A stretch of 64,000 nt of DNA from JAWXUU01 sp044426045 (GCA_044426045.1 JAWXUX010000001.1:1-64000); one strand, 5' to 3'. Shown: positions 25,317 to 34,512, counted from the first letter of the stretch. Notes: generated by a model from the sequence alone, not told the origin. Numbers and translations: made by a program.

Positions 25317-28300
25317 ATGTATAACAAAGTTGATACCAGCTTAAATTTCGAAGAAAGAGAAAGAGAAATTTTGTCATTCTGGAAGGAAAACAAGATTTTT
25401 GAAGCGAGCAATGAAGTGAACACTGATCCTGAAAAAGTGTTCAGTTTCTACGACGGCCCTCCAACAGCGAACGGCAAGCCACACATCGGACACATTCTCA
25501 CACGCGTAATGAAGGATATCATACCACGCTACAAAACTATGAAAGGTTACAGCGTAGATAGAAAAGCGGGTTGGGACACTCATGGACTTCCAGTTGAACT
25601 TGAAGTGGAAAAATTGCTTGGAATCAACGGCAAAGAGCAAATTGAAGAATACGGCATTGAACCATTTATCAAACAATGCAAAGAATCAGTTTGGAAATAT
25701 CAAAGCGAATGGGAAAAAATGTCAGATCGCGTAGGCTATTGGGTGGACATGGAAAACCCATACGTGACATATGACGATAACTATATCGAATCAGTTTGGT
25801 GGGCAATCAAAACAATCGCAGATAAAGGACTACTTTATAAAGGTCACAAAATCGTGCCATACTGCCCACGTTGCGGAACTGCACTTTCTTCACACGAAGT
25901 TGCGCAAGGATATAAAGACGTTAAAGAAAAATCAGTATTTGCAAAATTCAAAACAGTAGCAATGGAAAACACATCATTCCTCGCTTGGACAACTACGCCT
26001 TGGACGCTCCCTTCAAACGTGGCGCTTTGCGTGAATCCAAAAGAAAGTTATGTGAAAATTGCTGTGGAAAACGAATTTTATATCATGGCAGAAGCGCTCG
26101 TTTCTTCACTTTTTGAAGAAGGCACTTTTGAAGTGGTAGAAACATATATCGGCACCGACCTTGAAAAAATGGAATATGTTCCACTTTATTCATACGTGCA
26201 AACAAAAGAAAAATCACACTATATCACATGCGACACCTATGTAACACTAACTGACGGCACAGGTATCGTTCATATCGCACCAGCATTTGGTGAAGACGAT
26301 GCAAAAGTTGGCAGAAAATATGGTCTTCCATTCGTTCAACTTGTTGATGGTGCGGGCTGTTTCGTGCCTGAAGCAACTGATTTTGCGGGTGTGTTTGCAA
26401 AAGATGCTGACCCAATGATTATTGAAGATTTGAAAAATCGTGGACTTCTTTTCAAAGACATGATGTATGAACACAGCTACCCACATTGTTGGAGATGTGA
26501 TACGCCACTTCTTTATTATGCAAGAAGCTCATGGTTTATTGAAATGACAAAAGTCAAAGATAAACTTCTCGCTTCAAACGCAAGCGTGAACTGGATGCCT
26601 CCAACAATCGGAACGGGCAGAATGGGTAACTTCCTTGAAAACGTTATCGATTGGGGACTATCTCGTGAAAGATATTGGGGAACTCCACTTCCAGTTTGGA
26701 CGTGCGACGGTTGCGACCATATCCACGTTATGGGAAGCAAGGCAGAACTCAAAGAAATGTGCGGTGTTGAAGGTGATATTGAACTTCACAGACCATATAT
26801 CGACGCACCAACGTTCGTGTGTCCTGTTTGCGGTGGCAAAATGCACCGCGTGAAAGAAGTTATCGACTGTTGGTTTGACTCTGGCTCAATGCCATTTGCT
26901 CAATTCCACTATCCGTTTGAAAACAAAGAAATTTTCGAAAAAAACTTCCCAGCTGACTTCATTTCTGAAGCGGTTGACCAAACTCGCGGATGGTTTTATA
27001 CACTTCTTGCAATCTCAACATTGCTGTTCGAAAAAGCGCCGTTCAAAAACTGTATCGTACTTGGGCACGTGAATGATAAAGACGGCATCAAAATGTCAAA
27101 ACACAAAGGCAACGTTGTTGACCCTTGGACAGTTCTTGATAAACAAGGTGCAGATGCGGTGAGATGGTATTTCTATTCTTCATCAGCGCCATGGCTTCCA
27201 TCACGTTTCTCGGAAGATAACGTTTCGGAAGGTCAAAGAAAATTCATGGGCACACTTTGGAACACTTATGCGTTCTTCGTGCTTTATGCAAATATCGATA
27301 AATACGACCCAAGCAAATATTCAATTTCCGACGTGAAACTCACGCTCATGGATAAATGGGTGCTTTCAAACTTGAACTCACTCGTGAAATTTGTTGACGA
27401 AGGTCTTGAAAAATACGAAATCACTGAAACATCAAGAAAAATCCAAGAATTCACTGATAAACTTTCAAACTGGTATGTTCGCCGTTGCAGAACAAGATTC
27501 TGGGGCAGTGACATGGACGATGATAAAATCGCGGCATACACAACACTTCACCACGTTCTCGTGACAGTTGCAAAAGTGGCAGCGCCATTCACTCCTTATA
27601 TCGCAGAAAGTATCTATCAAAATCTTGTTGTTAATTTCAACGCGACAGCACCAAAAAGCGTTCACCTTTGCAAATTCCCAGTTTGTGACGAATCTGCAAT
27701 CGACGAGGCTCTTGAAAAAGGCATGGACGATGTTCTTGATATCGTTGTTCTTGGCAGAGGCGCGAGAAATTCAAGCAACATGAAAAACCGCCAACCACTT
27801 TCAAAAGTTTATGTCAGCGGTGAAAAAGAAATCTCGCTTGATCGCGAACTTATCGACGTAATCCTTGAAGAACTCAACATAAAAGAATATGAATTCACAA
27901 CAGATGATTCAAAATTCGTGACATATGATTTGAAACCACAACTTCGCACGCTCGGCAGAAAATATGGAAAACTTATCAACGGTATCCGTGAACATCTTGC
28001 GGTGGCTGATGGCAGAGCAGTTGTTGAAACTGTCGCTGGTGGCGGAACATATACTTTCGAAGTTAATGGCGAAAAAGTTGAACTTTGCGAGGAAGATATC
28101 CTTGCAACAGCTAAAAACATGGAAGGCTTTGAAGTTGCAACTGACAGGGGCGTGACAGTTATTTTGGACACTAATTTGACAGCTGAACTTGAAAAAGAAG
28201 GTCTTGCACGCGAAATCGTTTCAAAAATCCAAACAATGAGAAAAGAAGCCGATTTTGAAGTTACTGATAGAATTTATCTTTCAGTTGTTGGCGGTGAAAA

Positions 28301-28442
28301 AGTTTCCGCTTGCATGGCTGAAATGGGCGAATCAATCTGCGAAGACGTTTTGGGCACAGTTGCTGAAGTTTCCGACGGTGTTTCAAAAGAATGGAATTTG
28401 AACGGCGAAAAAGCTGTGATTTCAATAAAACAGGTGAAATAA
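25317..28442 (+). CDS. ileS: Isoleucyl-tRNA synthetase, type 2-like
   Basis: A 1041-aa class I synthetase. The HIGH motif is HIGH in GKPHIGHILT (near residue 56), KMSKH is near 592, and the editing domain has WTTTPWTLPSN (near 223). Two Cys-x-x-Cys motifs, CPRCGTALSSHE (near 183) and CPVCGGKMHR, are visible. The YDGPPTANGKPHIGH start and CPRCGTALS resemble eukaryote-like IleRS2 rather than the classical bacterial type, and its length matches. It charges tRNA-Ile with proofreading of valine. A ribosome site AAAGGAG lies eight bases before ATG. Confidence 0.95.
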   Translation: MYNKVDTSLNFEEREREILSFWKENKIFEASNEVNTDPEKVFSFYDGPPTANGKPHIGHILTRVMKDIIPRYKTMKGYSVDRKAGWDTHGLPVELEVEKLLGINGKEQIEEYGIEPFIKQCKESVWKYQSEWEKMSDRVGYWVDMENPYVTYDDNYIESVWWAIKTIADKGLLYKGHKIVPYCPRCGTALSSHEVAQGYKDVKEKSVFAKFKTVAMENTSFLAWTTTPWTLPSNVALCVNPKESYVKIAVENEFYIMAEALVSSLFEEGTFEVVETYIGTDLEKMEYVPLYSYVQTKEKSHYITCDTYVTLTDGTGIVHIAPAFGEDDAKVGRKYGLPFVQLVDGAGCFVPEATDFAGVFAKDADPMIIEDLKNRGLLFKDMMYEHSYPHCWRCDTPLLYYARSSWFIEMTKVKDKLLASNASVNWMPPTIGTGRMGNFLENVIDWGLSRERYWGTPLPVWTCDGCDHIHVMGSKAELKEMCGVEGDIELHRPYIDAPTFVCPVCGGKMHRVKEVIDCWFDSGSMPFAQFHYPFENKEIFEKNFPADFISEAVDQTRGWFYTLLAISTLLFEKAPFKNCIVLGHVNDKDGIKMSKHKGNVVDPWTVLDKQGADAVRWYFYSSSAPWLPSRFSEDNVSEGQRKFMGTLWNTYAFFVLYANIDKYDPSKYSISDVKLTLMDKWVLSNLNSLVKFVDEGLEKYEITETSRKIQEFTDKLSNWYVRRCRTRFWGSDMDDDKIAAYTTLHHVLVTVAKVAAPFTPYIAESIYQNLVVNFNATAPKSVHLCKFPVCDESAIDEALEKGMDDVLDIVVLGRGARNSSNMKNRQPLSKVYVSGEKEISLDRELIDVILEELNIKEYEFTTDDSKFVTYDLKPQLRTLGRKYGKLINGIREHLAVADGRAVVETVAGGGTYTFEVNGEKVELCEEDILATAKNMEGFEVATDRGVTVILDTNLTAELEKEGLAREIVSKIQTMRKEADFEVTDRIYLSVVGGEKVSACMAEMGESICEDVLGTVAEVSDGVSKEWNLNGEKAVISIKQVK

Positions 28443-29309
28443 ATGAAAATTGCAAAACATTGGGAAGATTTTGAAGTTGTCGCAACGGGCAATGGCGAAA
28501 AACTTGAAAGATGGGGAAATGTACATCTTTTAAGACCGGAGCCACAAGCCATTTGGAAAAACAGCGACCTTTCAAAACATCCTAAACTCAATGCCAAATA
28601 CCTCCGCTCGCAAACGGGTGGCGGAATGTGGCACAACTATAAAAAAATGCCAGACGAATGGACTATTTCTTGGAAAGAACTGAAGTTTTTAATCAAGCCA
28701 ATGGGCTTCAAACACACAGGTCTTTTCCCTGAACAAGCCGTGAACTGGGAAATCATGCAAGACATGATAAGAAATGCAGACCGCGAAATCAAGGTTTTGA
28801 ACCTTTTTGCCTACACAGGCGGTGCAACAGTTGCATGCCTTTCGGCAGGCGCAAGCGTGTGTCATGTGGACGCCTCAAAAGGCATGGTGGACAGAGCAAA
28901 ACAAAACGTGGAGCTTTCAGGACTTGGCGGTGAAAAAGTTAGATATATCGTCGACGATTGCATGAAATTTATCAAAAGAGAAATAAGAAGAGGCAACAAA
29001 TACGATGCCGTTATCATGGATCCACCGTCATACGGACGTGGCCCAAACGGCGAAATGTGGAAACTTGAAGATTGCATTTCTGAATTTTTGGAAGTGACAA
29101 GAGAGGTGCTCACTGAAAATCCGCTTTTTGTCTTACTAAACAGCTACACAACAGGTCTTCAACCAACGGTTATGTCAAACTTGCTAACAAAATCGCTTGA
29201 AGGGGTGAAAGGAAGCGTAGAAGCTTACGAAGTTTGCCTTAACACAAGCGAAAACGGAATTTATTTGCCGTGTGGTGCAAGTGGACTTTTTAAAGGAGAA
29301 CAGACTTGA
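28443..29309 (+). CDS. SAM-dependent RNA methyltransferase (RlmI/RsmC-like)
   Basis: A 288-aa Rossmann-fold methyltransferase. The SAM motif VLNLFAYTGGATV (near residues 118-130) and the catalytic-type DPPSYGRGP motif (near 195-203) are those of rRNA methyltransferases of the RlmI/class I family; the cysteine-dependent motif of m5C enzymes is not obvious, so the target base is open. The start is one base after the ileS stop, and the pseudouridine synthase follows, giving an RNA-modification set. Confidence 0.8.
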   Translation: MKIAKHWEDFEVVATGNGEKLERWGNVHLLRPEPQAIWKNSDLSKHPKLNAKYLRSQTGGGMWHNYKKMPDEWTISWKELKFLIKPMGFKHTGLFPEQAVNWEIMQDMIRNADREIKVLNLFAYTGGATVACLSAGASVCHVDASKGMVDRAKQNVELSGLGGEKVRYIVDDCMKFIKREIRRGNKYDAVIMDPPSYGRGPNGEMWKLEDCISEFLEVTREVLTENPLFVLLNSYTTGLQPTVMSNLLTKSLEGVKGSVEAYEVCLNTSENGIYLPCGASGLFKGEQT

Positions 29310-29388
29310 AAATAAAAAATAATCTAAAAAAAGAAACAACCGCGGAATTTTCATCAAATTTTGTGGATTGCTATTCGTGGAGGAAAAT

Positions 29389-30081
29389 ATGGAAGAATTG
29401 CGCGTAATACACGAAGATAACCACGTTTTGGTTGCTTTGAAACCGCAAAATGTCCTTTCGCAAAAGGACAACACTGGGGACGTTGATATGACAGCTATTG
29501 TCGAAAACTATCTCAGAAAAAAATACGACAAAAAAGGCAATGTCTATGTTGGACTTGTTCACCGTCTTGACCGCCCAACGGGTGGCGTTATGGTGTTTGC
29601 CAAAACGTCAAAAGCCGCTGAAAGACTTTCAAAATCAATCGCAGCTGGCGAAATGGAAAAGGAATATTTGTGCGTAGTTTCAGGCACATTCAAGGAAAAA
29701 ACAGGCAAAATGGTGCACTATCTCAAGAAAAACACCCTAACAAACATGGTCTATGTTGCAACTGAAACAACTGATGGCGCAAAAAGGGCGGAACTTGAAT
29801 ATGAAGTTTTGGAAGAAAAAGCCGACCACAGCCTTGTGAAAGTTCGTCTTCTCACAGGAAGAGGTCATCAAATCCGCGTTCAAATGTCTTCTTCAGGTCA
29901 CATCATCTCGGGCGACGTGAGATATCAGTCACAAGATAAATGCAAAATGGCACTTTGGGCAGTCTCTCTCAAATTCGAGCACCCAACAACAAAACAAACA
30001 ATGCGTTTCATCTCATATCCAGACCTAGAAATCGCCCCATGGAAAAGCTTCAATATCGACAGCCATTTGAGAATTAAATAA
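29389..30081 (+). CDS. RluA-family pseudouridine synthase
   Basis: A 230-aa protein whose start at 29389 follows GTGGAGGAAA. The catalytic motif GLVHRLDRPTGGVM is near residues 56-69, with the active aspartate in RLD. It lacks the S4 domain that opens longer members. It should convert a uridine in rRNA or tRNA to pseudouridine. The next 40 bases carry a terminator repeat. Target site is not predictable. Confidence 0.9.
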   Translation: MEELRVIHEDNHVLVALKPQNVLSQKDNTGDVDMTAIVENYLRKKYDKKGNVYVGLVHRLDRPTGGVMVFAKTSKAAERLSKSIAAGEMEKEYLCVVSGTFKEKTGKMVHYLKKNTLTNMVYVATETTDGAKRAELEYEVLEEKADHSLVKVRLLTGRGHQIRVQMSSSGHIISGDVRYQSQDKCKMALWAVSLKFEHPTTKQTMRFISYPDLEIAPWKSFNIDSHLRIK

Positions 30082-30106
30082 TTCAAAACGCAAATCAAAC
30101 CAAATC

Positions 30107-30146
30107 AAAATCAAAAAAGCCACCAAATCGGTGGCTTTTGCTTTAC
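30107..30146 (+). terminator. terminator, left copy of a 40-bp direct repeat
   Basis: AAGCCACC and GGTGGCTT pair around AAATC, followed by TTGCTTTAC. All 40 bases recur exactly at 30824-30863, on the other side of the toxin-antitoxin genes. It would end transcription from the pseudouridine synthase gene. Confidence 0.85.
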
Positions 30147-30228
30147 CGCTCTATTGACAAAAACTGTCCAAATGGACAAAAAAAGTCAATGGGATTTTAT
30201 GTGATTTTTATAAAATGTGCATGATGTA

Positions 30229-30263
30229 TTGACAATATGCATGTTTTATGCTACAATATGCAT
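30229..30263 (+). promoter_or_regulatory. promoter and operator of the toxin-antitoxin module
   Basis: TTGACA (30229-30234), a 17-base spacer and TACAAT (30252-30257) make a near-consensus promoter. The direct repeat ACAATATGCAT occurs at 30232-30242 and 30253-30263, 21 bases apart (two helical turns), each overlapping one promoter box. This spacing suits binding by an antitoxin complex and autorepression. Confidence 0.75.
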
Positions 30264-30286
30264 ATAATAGATATGGGGGTGTAAAT

Positions 30287-30553
30287 ATGGCAAGTATGAA
30301 TATAAGAATGGACGAACAAGTGAAAAAAGAAGCGGAAGCTTTGTTTGGCGAAATGGGCATGAATATGACAACAGCGATAAACATTTTCCTTCGTCAATCA
30401 ATAAGAGAAAGCAAAATACCTTTTGAGATTAAAGTTGAACAGCCAAATGCTGTGTCGAGGTCTGCATTTGAAGAAGGCGACAGAATTGCAACTGACAAAA
30501 GCGTGAAAGGGTACAATGATATGAAATCATTGAGAGAGGCACTTGGCGTATGA
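30287..30553 (+). CDS. RelB/DinJ-family antitoxin
   Basis: An 88-aa protein; the start is set by the GGGGGTG site at 30275-30281 and the family N-terminus SMNIRMDEQVKKEAE. Ribbon-helix-helix DNA-binding segment MNMTTAINIFLRQSI (near 27-41) is typical of DinJ. The C-terminal half is charged and would wrap around the toxin. It precedes and overlaps the YafQ-like toxin by four bases, and should bind the repeats in its own promoter. Confidence 0.9.
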   Translation: MASMNIRMDEQVKKEAEALFGEMGMNMTTAINIFLRQSIRESKIPFEIKVEQPNAVSRSAFEEGDRIATDKSVKGYNDMKSLREALGV

Positions 30554-30825
30554 GCATGGAAGTGAAATTCACCACGCAATTCAAAAAAGATTTAAAGCTT
30601 GCAAAAAAGCAAAATAAAGATATCGATGAATTGTTTGCTGTTATAGAAATACTGGCAAACGGTGAAAAATTAGATGTCAAATATCGCGACCATACGCTTT
30701 CTGGCGGATACTCGGGTTATCGTGAATGCCACATTCAGCCAGATTGGCTACTCGTTTATGCGGTAAAAAATGAAATTTTGACTTTGATTCTTTATAGGGT
30801 CGGAAGTCATTCGGAATTATTTTAA
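30550..30825 (+). CDS. YafQ/RelE-family mRNA interferase toxin
   Basis: A 91-aa RelE-fold protein. The C-terminal core CHIQPDWLLVYAV and RVGSHSELF contains the histidine/arginine pattern of YafQ, which cuts ribosome-bound mRNA (at AAA-type codons in E. coli). It begins with ATGA overlapping the antitoxin stop. The stop is adjacent to the right-hand copy of the 40-bp repeat. Confidence 0.9.
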   Translation: MSMEVKFTTQFKKDLKLAKKQNKDIDELFAVIEILANGEKLDVKYRDHTLSGGYSGYRECHIQPDWLLVYAVKNEILTLILYRVGSHSELF

Positions 30826-30863
30826 AATCAAAAAAGCCACCAAATCGGTGGCTTTTGCTTTAC
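30824..30863 (+). terminator. terminator, right copy of the 40-bp direct repeat
   Basis: Identical over 40 bases to 30107-30146, with the same GCCACC/GGTGGC stem. It starts at the second base of the toxin stop codon, so the repeat and the toxin end are fused. Confidence 0.85.
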
Positions 30864-30893
30864 TGTTTTTATTTCGTTTTTTTGCAATAAAAT

Positions 30894-32018
30894 TTAAATA
30901 AGACCCATGAAATATATTGATGCTAGTGCCACGATAACAACTAAAAGTGAGATTGTGAAGCCGTGAAGCATTGGGCGAATTCCTGATTTTTTCATGTCTT
31001 TAAAACTTGTGTTAAGTCCGATTGCGGCAAGTGCTGCGACCATCAAAAATTTGCTTAGAGTCTTTGAATATGCCGAAACGCTTGCGGGAATAATTCCAAA
31101 ACTGTTCACGACAGCAAGTGCGATAAATCCCACGATAAACCAAGGGAAAAGCGACAAAAAGTTGACTTTGCTCACGGCTTTTTCGCGTTTAACAGCAGTG
31201 TTTCCACCAGAGATTTCTGCGATTTTATCAGTTTGGCTAACCTCGTATTTTTCTGCTTTTGTGTTGATTTCTGAAATTGCGCCAGCTGTTGCAATCCCTT
31301 CTTTTTGTTTGATTTTCACGTTGATAAATGCAAAAACAAGCACCGTTGGAATGATTGAAAGTGTGCGAGTCAGTTTCACCATTGTCGCGAAATCTCCCGC
31401 GCCTTCAGAAAAAGCATACCCCGCAGCAACAACGCTTGAAGTGTCATTCACGGCAGTTCCCGCCCAAAGTCCGTAAGCCATGTCGGAAAGTCCGAGTGCA
31501 TTTCCCATGATTGGAAAAAGCAGAATCATGATCATGTCAAAAATGAATGTCGCGCTCATCGCATAAGCAATGTCGGTATCTTCTGCATCAATAACAGGCG
31601 CAATCGCAGCGATTGCAGAGCCCCCGCAAATTCCAGTTCCCGCAGATATGAGGTTTGAAAGTTTCCAATTCAGCTTGAATGCCTTGCCGATGAAATAACC
31701 TCCACCAAAACAAGTGAGAAGCGTGAAAAACATCACGTAAAGTGAAAGTTTTCCAACCGTAAGAATAGTGCTTATCGAAAGCGATGCCCCCAAAAGAATA
31801 ATAGCAAACTTCAAAACCTTTTTAGATGTGAATTTAAGCCCCGCCATAATTGGTTTTGGGTTCCAAAACGAGTTGATCAAAACCCCAATAAAAAGTGCAA
31901 TAACGCTCGCACCAATCAAATGTATTGGCAAAAGCTCCTCAATCCACGTCGCAACAAATGCGATAGCCACCGCAACCAGAAATCCTGGTGCAATTTTAGG
32001 TATTTCAGTAATTTTCAT
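30894..32018 (-). CDS. YeiH-type membrane protein (UPF0324, putative sulfate exporter)
   Basis: A 374-aa protein with about ten membrane helices. The start MKITEIPK is chosen because it follows GGAGG at normal spacing; a TTG 15 bases upstream would be covered by that site. The family is annotated as a putative sulfate/sulfonate exporter, but transport has not been generally shown. Diagnostic stretches include GICGGSAIAAIAPVI and WAGTAVNDTSSVVAAG. It is divergent from a LysR regulator, as yeiH and yeiE are in E. coli. Confidence 0.85.
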   Translation of the reverse strand: MKITEIPKIAPGFLVAVAIAFVATWIEELLPIHLIGASVIALFIGVLINSFWNPKPIMAGLKFTSKKVLKFAIILLGASLSISTILTVGKLSLYVMFFTLLTCFGGGYFIGKAFKLNWKLSNLISAGTGICGGSAIAAIAPVIDAEDTDIAYAMSATFIFDMIMILLFPIMGNALGLSDMAYGLWAGTAVNDTSSVVAAGYAFSEGAGDFATMVKLTRTLSIIPTVLVFAFINVKIKQKEGIATAGAISEINTKAEKYEVSQTDKIAEISGGNTAVKREKAVSKVNFLSLFPWFIVGFIALAVVNSFGIIPASVSAYSKTLSKFLMVAALAAIGLNTSFKDMKKSGIRPMLHGFTISLLVVIVALASIYFMGLI

Positions 32019-32109
32019 GTACAAATCCTCCAAATTCTTTCCAAATATCTTTTAACAGCTTTACAATAACACATTTTTATGATAAAGTAAAATAATGATT
32101 TGTAATTAA

Positions 32110-32130
32110 TTGATAAATATAATTTATCAA
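32110..32130. promoter_or_regulatory. perfect inverted repeat, probable LysR operator
   Basis: TTGATAAAT (32110-32118) and ATTTATCAA (32122-32130) are perfect inverted arms with a 3-base centre, matching the T-N11-A layout of LysR sites. It lies one base before the ribosome binding site GGAGGG of the LysR gene, in the intergenic gap between the divergent genes, so self-regulation and control of the exporter gene are likely. Confidence 0.75.
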
Positions 32131-32141
32131 GGAGGGATGTT

Positions 32142-32996
32142 ATGCTAGACAACAGAATTCACACATTTTTGAAACTTTGCGAGGTGGGAAACTATCGAAT
32201 AACAGCGGAAATGCTGAATATGACGCAACCCGCCGTGACTCAGCATATCCATTTTCTCGAGCAACAGTACGGTTGCAAACTTTTTGAATATAAGGATAGA
32301 AAACTTTTCAAAACACCCGAATGTTTGGAACTTGAAAAACACGCCCTTGCGATAGTTTATAACGATGAATTTTTCAAGGGTGAAATTTCGAAACCAAAAG
32401 TGAAAAAAATCGCTATCGGTGCGACAAAAACGATAGGTGAATATGTGATTTTTGACAAAGTGCAAAAACTGCTTTTGCGTGATGATGTCAAACTTGAACT
32501 TGCAGTTGACAACACAAAACGCCTTATGGAAAGGCTTCATGCGCTAGAGCTTGACATTTTGATGGTGGAAGGCTATTTTGATAAAAACGAATATACAAGC
32601 GTGCTGATAAAAAAAGAAGATATCGTGGGGATATGTGGAAAAACCCATCCATTTGCGGGAAAATCTGTGGATATTTCGGAAATTTTTCAGTGGCATTTGA
32701 TACTTCGCGAAAAAGGCTCGGGCACTCGCAGTGTTTTTGAATCCTTTTTGAAGCAAAACAATTTTTCCACAGAAAGCTTCGAAAAAATATCTGAAATAAG
32801 CAGTATGTCGGTCATCGAAAAAGCAGTTGAAGGTGGCAATGGGATATCATTTGTTTATCAAAGCGTGCCAAAGTCAAACAAAAAACTTGCAACTTTCAAA
32901 ATCAAGAACGCGAAAATAACCCATGAATTCAACTATGTATTTCTGAAAAATGCAAATGTGAAATGGGTTATTGATGCAATAGAAAGCGAAATTTGA
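32142..32996 (+). CDS. LysR-family transcriptional regulator
   Basis: A 284-aa regulator with a winged helix-turn-helix at residues 4-60 (YRITAEMLNMTQPAVTQHIHFLE) and a substrate-binding domain behind it (about 88-284). The gene is divergent from the YeiH-type exporter, the YeiE/YeiH arrangement. It probably senses a sulfur compound or a related anion. Terminates two bases before the stop of a convergent desulfurase-like gene. Confidence 0.92.
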   Translation: MLDNRIHTFLKLCEVGNYRITAEMLNMTQPAVTQHIHFLEQQYGCKLFEYKDRKLFKTPECLELEKHALAIVYNDEFFKGEISKPKVKKIAIGATKTIGEYVIFDKVQKLLLRDDVKLELAVDNTKRLMERLHALELDILMVEGYFDKNEYTSVLIKKEDIVGICGKTHPFAGKSVDISEIFQWHLILREKGSGTRSVFESFLKQNNFSTESFEKISEISSMSVIEKAVEGGNGISFVYQSVPKSNKKLATFKIKNAKITHEFNYVFLKNANVKWVIDAIESEI

Positions 32997-32998
32997 AA

Positions 32999-34135
32999 CT
33001 AGCTTTGGGAAATTTCTTTCAAGGCACTCGCAAGCACTTCGATTTCCTCGTGGGTGTTATATTCGTCAAAAGAAATTCGCAAAACGCCACTTTTTGCCGT
33101 GCCAAGATGTTTGTGGATAAGGGGAGCGCAAGTAAGCCCGCCACGGCATGCGATGTTGTATTTTTCATTCAAAATATTGGCAAGTTCCGCCGAATCATAA
33201 CCGCCAATTAAAAACGAAAAAATCCCACATTCGTTCGGCACGGAAAATTCTTTCAAATTGTCAAACTTGAAACTTCGAAGGTGTGCGGTCAATTCCGCCA
33301 CCTTGTTTTGCGAGCTTTTAAAATTCGCCATTTTGTGGGAAAGCCCTGCAAGTGAACCGCAAACGCCAAGCATATTTTGCGTGCCAACTTCAAAACTTTC
33401 TGGAAAATCCACCCCTTGGGAAAGGTTGCTTGAATTCACCCCCGTGCCACCAAAAGATATCGGCAGTGGGCTAGCTTTTTCCGAAAACCCCGCAAAACCG
33501 ACCCCCATCACGCCACCAAGTGCCTTGTGCATTGGTGCGCACAAAACGTCGATATTTTCAGCGGAAATCTTCAAATGCCCAAGCCCTTGCGCACCGTCGC
33601 AAAGAAAAACAATGTCAGTTTTCGACAAAAACTCCCCAATTTCCTCAATCTCACTTCTTCCACCCGTCACGTTTGAAACAAAATTCAAACACACAAGCCG
33701 AGTGGATTTTTTTAACGAATTTTTCACCGCCGAAACGCTTATCCCGCCGTTTTTATCTGGTGGCAGAACAGAAAGCGAAATTTCCCCCTTGCTTTTTAAA
33801 TAAAAAAGTGGACGAAGCACGCTGTTGTGTTCGTTCATGCTTGTGATAACGTGAGGGATAACCCCGCCTTTTTTCTTCATCCCATTCAAAATCCCCAAAA
33901 TGCCAAGGTTGAGCGCCTCACTGCAATTTTTGGTTATAACCACGCGCGATGGATTGGAAATCCCAAAACTTTCGCTGATTTTTTCGCGAAACTCCGAAAG
34001 TATCATTCCATTTTCCACCGCAAGCAAATGTCCGCTTCGCCCCGCGTTGGCAATTTTATCAAAGTGAGCAAGGCACGCATCTTTCACGCAATCCGCCTTC
34101 TTTCCCCCCGTCGCACATGCATCAAAATATATCAA
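32999..34135 (-). CDS. Cysteine-desulfurase-like PLP aminotransferase (class V)
   Basis: A 378-aa class V enzyme. The TTG at 34133-34135 is six bases after GGAGGG and starts MIYFDACATGG, the typical family beginning; longer ORF residues upstream lie before this site and are not coding. The PLP lysine is in PMHKALGG (near 195) and the C-terminal pattern GGLTCAPLIHKHLGT has the conserved cysteine used for sulfur transfer, as in the cysteine desulfurase family proteins of Firmicutes. It is followed, on the opposite strand, by a Se/S-carrier-like gene, consistent with sulfur or selenium mobilisation. Confidence 0.85.
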   Translation of the reverse strand: MIYFDACATGGKKADCVKDACLAHFDKIANAGRSGHLLAVENGMILSEFREKISESFGISNPSRVVITKNCSEALNLGILGILNGMKKKGGVIPHVITSMNEHNSVLRPLFYLKSKGEISLSVLPPDKNGGISVSAVKNSLKKSTRLVCLNFVSNVTGGRSEIEEIGEFLSKTDIVFLCDGAQGLGHLKISAENIDVLCAPMHKALGGVMGVGFAGFSEKASPLPISFGGTGVNSSNLSQGVDFPESFEVGTQNMLGVCGSLAGLSHKMANFKSSQNKVAELTAHLRSFKFDNLKEFSVPNECGIFSFLIGGYDSAELANILNEKYNIACRGGLTCAPLIHKHLGTAKSGVLRISFDEYNTHEEIEVLASALKEISQS

Positions 34136-34261
34136 AACAAACCCTCCATTCACAAAATTTCTTTTTATAGTATAGTATATAACGTAAACGATAAATGGGT
34201 GACAGTACATATAAAGCCTTGCAAGCAAAAATAAAAGCAGGGTGGCAGGAGGAAAAATTAT

Positions 34262-34474
34262 ATGGTATATATCATTTTCAACACGCGAAATCCGTTGTTT
34301 TCGTTTGCAAAAAAATTAAGCAGTGCGGGAATTTCCCACAGCGTGGTCAACACCCCAAAACACATGGGCAGGTCTTGCTCGCTAGCAATAAAAATGACCG
34401 CATCCGAGTATCAAAAGGCAAAACCGCTAGTTTCTGGTGCCATGGGGGATATATATGCAGTGAAGCGTGGCTAA
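34262..34474 (+). CDS. DUF3343 / Se-S carrier-like small protein
   Basis: A 70-aa protein with a good site (AGGAGG, nine bases upstream). It matches the PF11823 family (DUF3343), recorded as a putative Se/S carrier-like protein: IIFNTRNPLFSFAKKL, then TPKHMGRSCSLAIKM. The conserved cysteine at about residue 39 could carry the sulfur. The gene is divergent from the desulfurase-like gene, in the usual context. Function is inferred from the family. Confidence 0.75.
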   Translation: MVYIIFNTRNPLFSFAKKLSSAGISHSVVNTPKHMGRSCSLAIKMTASEYQKAKPLVSGAMGDIYAVKRG

Positions 34475-34512
34475 CGCAATTTATCGCAATTTTAAACCGC
34501 AAAAAAATACCT

